In this document: positions 39,214 to 39,822 of the stretch, piece by piece
How the letters are laid out: the number at the start of each line of letters is the position of its first letter
Position numbering within the stretch: position 1 is the stretch's first letter
Assembly: GCA_013824215.1 (NCBI GenBank)
Contig: PNNM01000002.1
Coordinates: 1-39,822 of the forward strand
DNA: 39,822 nucleotides
Direction: 5' to 3'
From: Coriobacteriaceae bacterium
GTDB taxonomy: Bacteria > Actinomycetota > Coriobacteriia > Anaerosomatales > D1FN1-002
The notes under the pieces: generated by a model
Told to the model about the DNA's origin: nothing
Database searches by the model: none
Seen by the model: the letters and a program-made list of their open reading frames with translations, nothing else
Made by a program: the position numbers and the translations under genes

Positions 39214-39822
39214 CTTGAGCTTGTGCGGGCAGCTCCAGCACGATCCGCGCCCCTCCGAGCGGACTGTCCTCGGCACGCACGTCCCCGTCCATGAGCCGCA
39301 CGAGCCTGCGGCTCAACGACAGGCCGAGCCCCGAACCGCCGCCCGTGGTGCTCCTGGAGCGGTCCAGACGGGTGAACCGCTCGAAGACGGCCTCGCGGTC
39401 CCCTGGGGGGATGCCGGGACCCGAGTCGTCGACCGTCAGGATCCAGCACCCCGGCTCCGCCCGCGCGCTCACGAGCACCTCGCCTCCGGGCGGAGTGTAT
39501 TCCAGCGCGTTGTCGACGACCGCGCTGGCCGCCTGCAGAAGCCTGGCCGCGTCGCCGAGGGGGACCGCGGCGTCCAGCGCGCCGACCTCGAAGCGCACAC
39601 TCCGCTCCGCGGCCCGCGGCTCGAAGCGCGCACGCACGGAGTCCGCCAGCGCCTCGGCGTCCACGGGTCCGCGGTCGAACTCGACCACCCCGGCATCGAG
39701 GTCCGCGAGCGACAGCAGGACCCGCGTGAGATCGCCGAGTCGGCCCGACTCGTCCCGGATGATGCGCAGATAGCGCCGGGAGGTCTCGGGGTCCGTCACG
39801 GTCCCGTCCGTCAGCGCCTCGG
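39203..39822 (-). CDS. Sensor histidine kinase, C-terminal part (partial)
   Basis: The frame is open to the right edge of the window, so the N-terminus, sensor region and phosphorylated His lie outside. What is visible is the end of the dimerisation helices ('RYLRIIRDESGRLGDLTRVL') and a full HATPase_c domain: N box 'VVDNALEYTPPGG', G1 'VDDSGPGIP', F box 'FERFTRLDRS' and G2 'GSGLGLSLSRRLV'. It belongs to the HisKA-type kinases that usually pair with OmpR-family regulators, whose gene would lie upstream beyond the window. The C-terminal 'AQAQAQR' overlaps a candidate operator repeat. Confidence 0.93.
   Translation of the reverse strand, partial: EALTDGTVTDPETSRRYLRIIRDESGRLGDLTRVLLSLADLDAGVVEFDRGPVDAEALADSVRARFEPRAAERSVRFEVGALDAAVPLGDAARLLQAASAVVDNALEYTPPGGEVLVSARAEPGCWILTVDDSGPGIPPGDREAVFERFTRLDRSRSTTGGGSGLGLSLSRRLVRLMDGDVRAEDSPLGGARIVLELPAQAQAQR

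Noticed and set aside
1..39822. CRISPR arrays, IS elements, prophage genes
   Set aside because: No regularly spaced direct repeats and no transposase, integrase or phage motifs were found on either strand.

Overview
The window is very GC-rich, densely packed and mostly read right to left. It looks like a chromosomal segment of an anaerobic, deep-branching Actinomycetota (Coriobacteriia/Anaerosomatia-like); this placement is inferred. The basis is the combination of high GC and frequent GTG/TTG starts with a bacterial V-type ATPase, an NfnAB/SudAB-type flavoprotein pair, and genes more often met in Bacillota (SpoVG, Veg, AbrB, DUF951, Ctc-type L25). No CRISPR array, transposase, integrase or rRNA gene is visible. 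One tRNA gene is present.

Region 1 (1-1050): the 3' end of a TldD/PmbA-family gene, then a stand-alone CheB methylesterase gene with a frameshift near its 3' end. Upstream of cheB lie a good sigma-28 (FliA/SigD) promoter and a roughly 150-nt hairpin-rich leader. Region 2 (1048-10162): a V-type ATPase operon in the order H-I-K-E-C-F-A-B-(62-aa membrane protein)-D, from one promoter at about 10150. The K subunit carries the side chains that bind Na+ in the Enterococcus enzyme. The catalytic A subunit contains a codon-aligned 66-bp DNA palindrome inside its reading frame.

Region 3 (10291-17478): a membrane-anchored M23-like protein, DUF951, an orphan LytTR response regulator, the SudA/SudB pair, a divergent ApbE flavin transferase lipoprotein, a DUF4870-like membrane protein and a secreted coiled-coil M23 peptidase with a clear promoter and a structured leader. 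Region 4 (17498-30167): a housekeeping block whose order and strands follow the Bacillus subtilis segment rsmI-abrB-metS-tatD-yabE-ksgA-veg-ispE-spoVG-glmU-prs-ctc-pth almost gene for gene. It lacks the sporulation genes and gains an iron-sulfur flavoprotein, a MobA-like nucleotidyltransferase and tRNA-Gln.

Region 5 (30160-39822): a multi-pass membrane protein, a DUF362/ferredoxin protein with an N-terminal segment resembling the DnaA lid, a ROK kinase, an ImmA/IrrE-like protein whose HExxH has become HLLGH, and a HEAT-repeat protein next to an HD-GYP-like protein whose HD dyad is YD. It ends with a lipoprotein, a secreted helical protein and the 3' part of a sensor histidine kinase. Three 11-bp-spaced direct repeats lie between the kinase gene and the secreted-protein gene.

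The most unusual items are the palindrome inside atpA, the HEAT/degenerate HD-GYP pair sharing an N-terminal module, the DnaA-lid/DUF362 fusion, the inactivated ImmA-like protein, and cheB with its sigma-28 promoter and structured leader.
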